From: Bacillota bacterium
GTDB lineage: Bacteria > Bacillota > Clostridia > Oscillospirales > Acutalibacteraceae
Length of the DNA: 12,955 nt
Assembly: GCA_023458915.1 (NCBI GenBank)
Contig: JAEWWM010000004.1
Location: forward strand, 1 to 12,955
Direction of reading: 5' to 3'
Shown here: in pieces, positions 12,459 through 12,955 of the stretch
How positions within the stretch are numbered: the stretch's first letter is position 1
Layout of the letters: every line of letters begins with the position of its first letter
Notes under the pieces: generated by a model
What the model saw: the letters and a program-made list of their open reading frames with translations, nothing else
Database searches by the model: none
What the model was told of the DNA's origin: nothing
Program-made: the position numbers and the translations under genes

Positions 12459-12955
12459 TTAATTAACTTCACGAAACTTAAATTTTTGAGCATTGGTGCC
12501 GTTAAAATCCCAGACGTGAATTTTCGTACCGTTTGCTGTTTTACTTGCGGCAACATCCATGTACAAACCATTGCATTTAGATACAAGGTAATAATATCCA
12601 TCGCCTGCGTCTTTAATCATCCATTTTTGGTTATCGCCATTATTTCTTGTGTGCTGAATTACGCGTGTACCGGCTTTTTTACCCGAAGCTTCAACATCAA
12701 GCACTTTACCCGAGCATATTGCTTCTATTTCGTAATATCCTTCTCCGACATAATTAAGTTTGAATTTTTGGGCATTTGTGGAGTTTGATTCCCAAAGTTG
12801 AACATTTACTTTATTTTCCGTGCTACATCCGTTTATGTCCACAGACTTGTTATCGGCAAGAGCACTGAATATATTGTATGTACCTTCTTTGATAATTTTG
12901 GGGTAAATTTTGTTTTCTGCAATTTCTCTGTATCTGTTCCATTCAGAATAAAAAC
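12459..12955 (-). CDS. C-terminal part of a second GT8-ricin paralogue (5' end outside window)
   Basis: The frame is open to the window edge; an in-frame GTG at 12842 is internal, not the start. About 165 residues are visible. The first, F-Y-S-E-W-N-R-Y-R-E-I-A-E-N-K-I-Y, match the R-F-Y-E-E-W-N-N-I-R-K-I-A-E-E-K-F linker that joins the GT8 domain to the lectin in the next gene, so the missing part is most likely a GT8 domain. A three-repeat ricin-type lectin follows (G-T-Y-N-I-F ... Q-K-F-K-L, G-Y-Y-E-I-E ... Q-K-W-M-I, G-Y-Y-Y-L-V ... Q-K-F-K-F). The stop is 12 bases before the next start, with the binding site overlapping, so both are one operon. The last two repeats are about 90% identical to the neighbour's, the first far less. 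Confidence 0.88.
   Translation of the reverse strand, partial: FYSEWNRYREIAENKIYPKIIKEGTYNIFSALADNKSVDINGCSTENKVNVQLWESNSTNAQKFKLNYVGEGYYEIEAICSGKVLDVEASGKKAGTRVIQHTRNNGDNQKWMIKDAGDGYYYLVSKCNGLYMDVAASKTANGTKIHVWDFNGTNAQKFKFREVN
12481..12800 (-). repeat. Duplicated lectin-repeat DNA, copy 2
   Basis: This is the partner of 11071-11390, in the same orientation, 1410 bases away. The gap-free match ends abruptly at 12800, inside lectin repeat 1, although the two genes remain homologous at protein level beyond that point. Confidence 0.9.

Noticed and set aside
1..12955. CRISPR array, rRNA, complete insertion sequence
   Set aside because: No regularly spaced direct repeats, no rRNA-like segments and no transposase gene were found on either strand. 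The only sizeable repeats are the lectin pair and the 34-bp palindrome.

Overview
This is AT-rich DNA of a low-GC, endospore-forming Firmicute. The distal spoIIIA operon (spoIIIAE-AF-AG-AH) places it among spore formers. The Sua5 / lytic transglycosylase / M18 aminopeptidase run and an AbrB-type regulator with a CxxC-CxxC tail suggest a Clostridia lineage, possibly near the Oscillospirales. That placement is inference from protein types, not a computed assignment.

Layout. 1-2075 (+): the 3' end of the spoIIIA operon, closed by a bidirectional hairpin. 2151-2483 (-): a small membrane-anchored or secreted protein with a complete C3HC4 RING finger. 2583-5619 (+): Sua5-type threonylcarbamoyl-AMP synthase, a membrane-anchored lytic transglycosylase that seems to lack a standard start codon, and an M18 aminopeptidase, closed by a hairpin shared with the convergent unknown gene at 5723-6289 (-). 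6502-7326: promoter, long leader and AbrB-like regulator (+), facing a TfoX N-terminal-domain protein (-). From about 7327 the DNA becomes accessory: a 350-base gene-free stretch, a perfect 34-bp palindrome, a methyltransferase with a signal peptide (-), a small phage-tail module (+) with a frameshift at a G6 run, then a minus-strand cluster reading inward from the right edge. That cluster holds the tail of a GT8-ricin protein, a complete GT8-ricin protein and a DUF1796-type cysteine peptidase.

Main point. Four complete genes carry an N-terminal signal or anchor segment in front of a domain that normally works in cytosol: RING finger, SAM-dependent methyltransferase, GT8 glycosyltransferase with ricin-type lectin, and papain-like DUF1796 peptidase. 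Outside a free-living bacterium there is no SAM, nucleotide sugar or E2-ubiquitin. In a Gram-positive cell living inside a eukaryote, simple Sec export would deliver such enzymes to the host. The best hypothesis is therefore a host-associated, perhaps intracellular spore former (for example a protist symbiont) with an effector set, part of it made by tandem duplication and lectin-cassette homogenisation. The phage-tail genes between the effectors may be what remains of the vehicle that brought them. Host association is inference; the domain and signal-peptide observations are read from the sequence.
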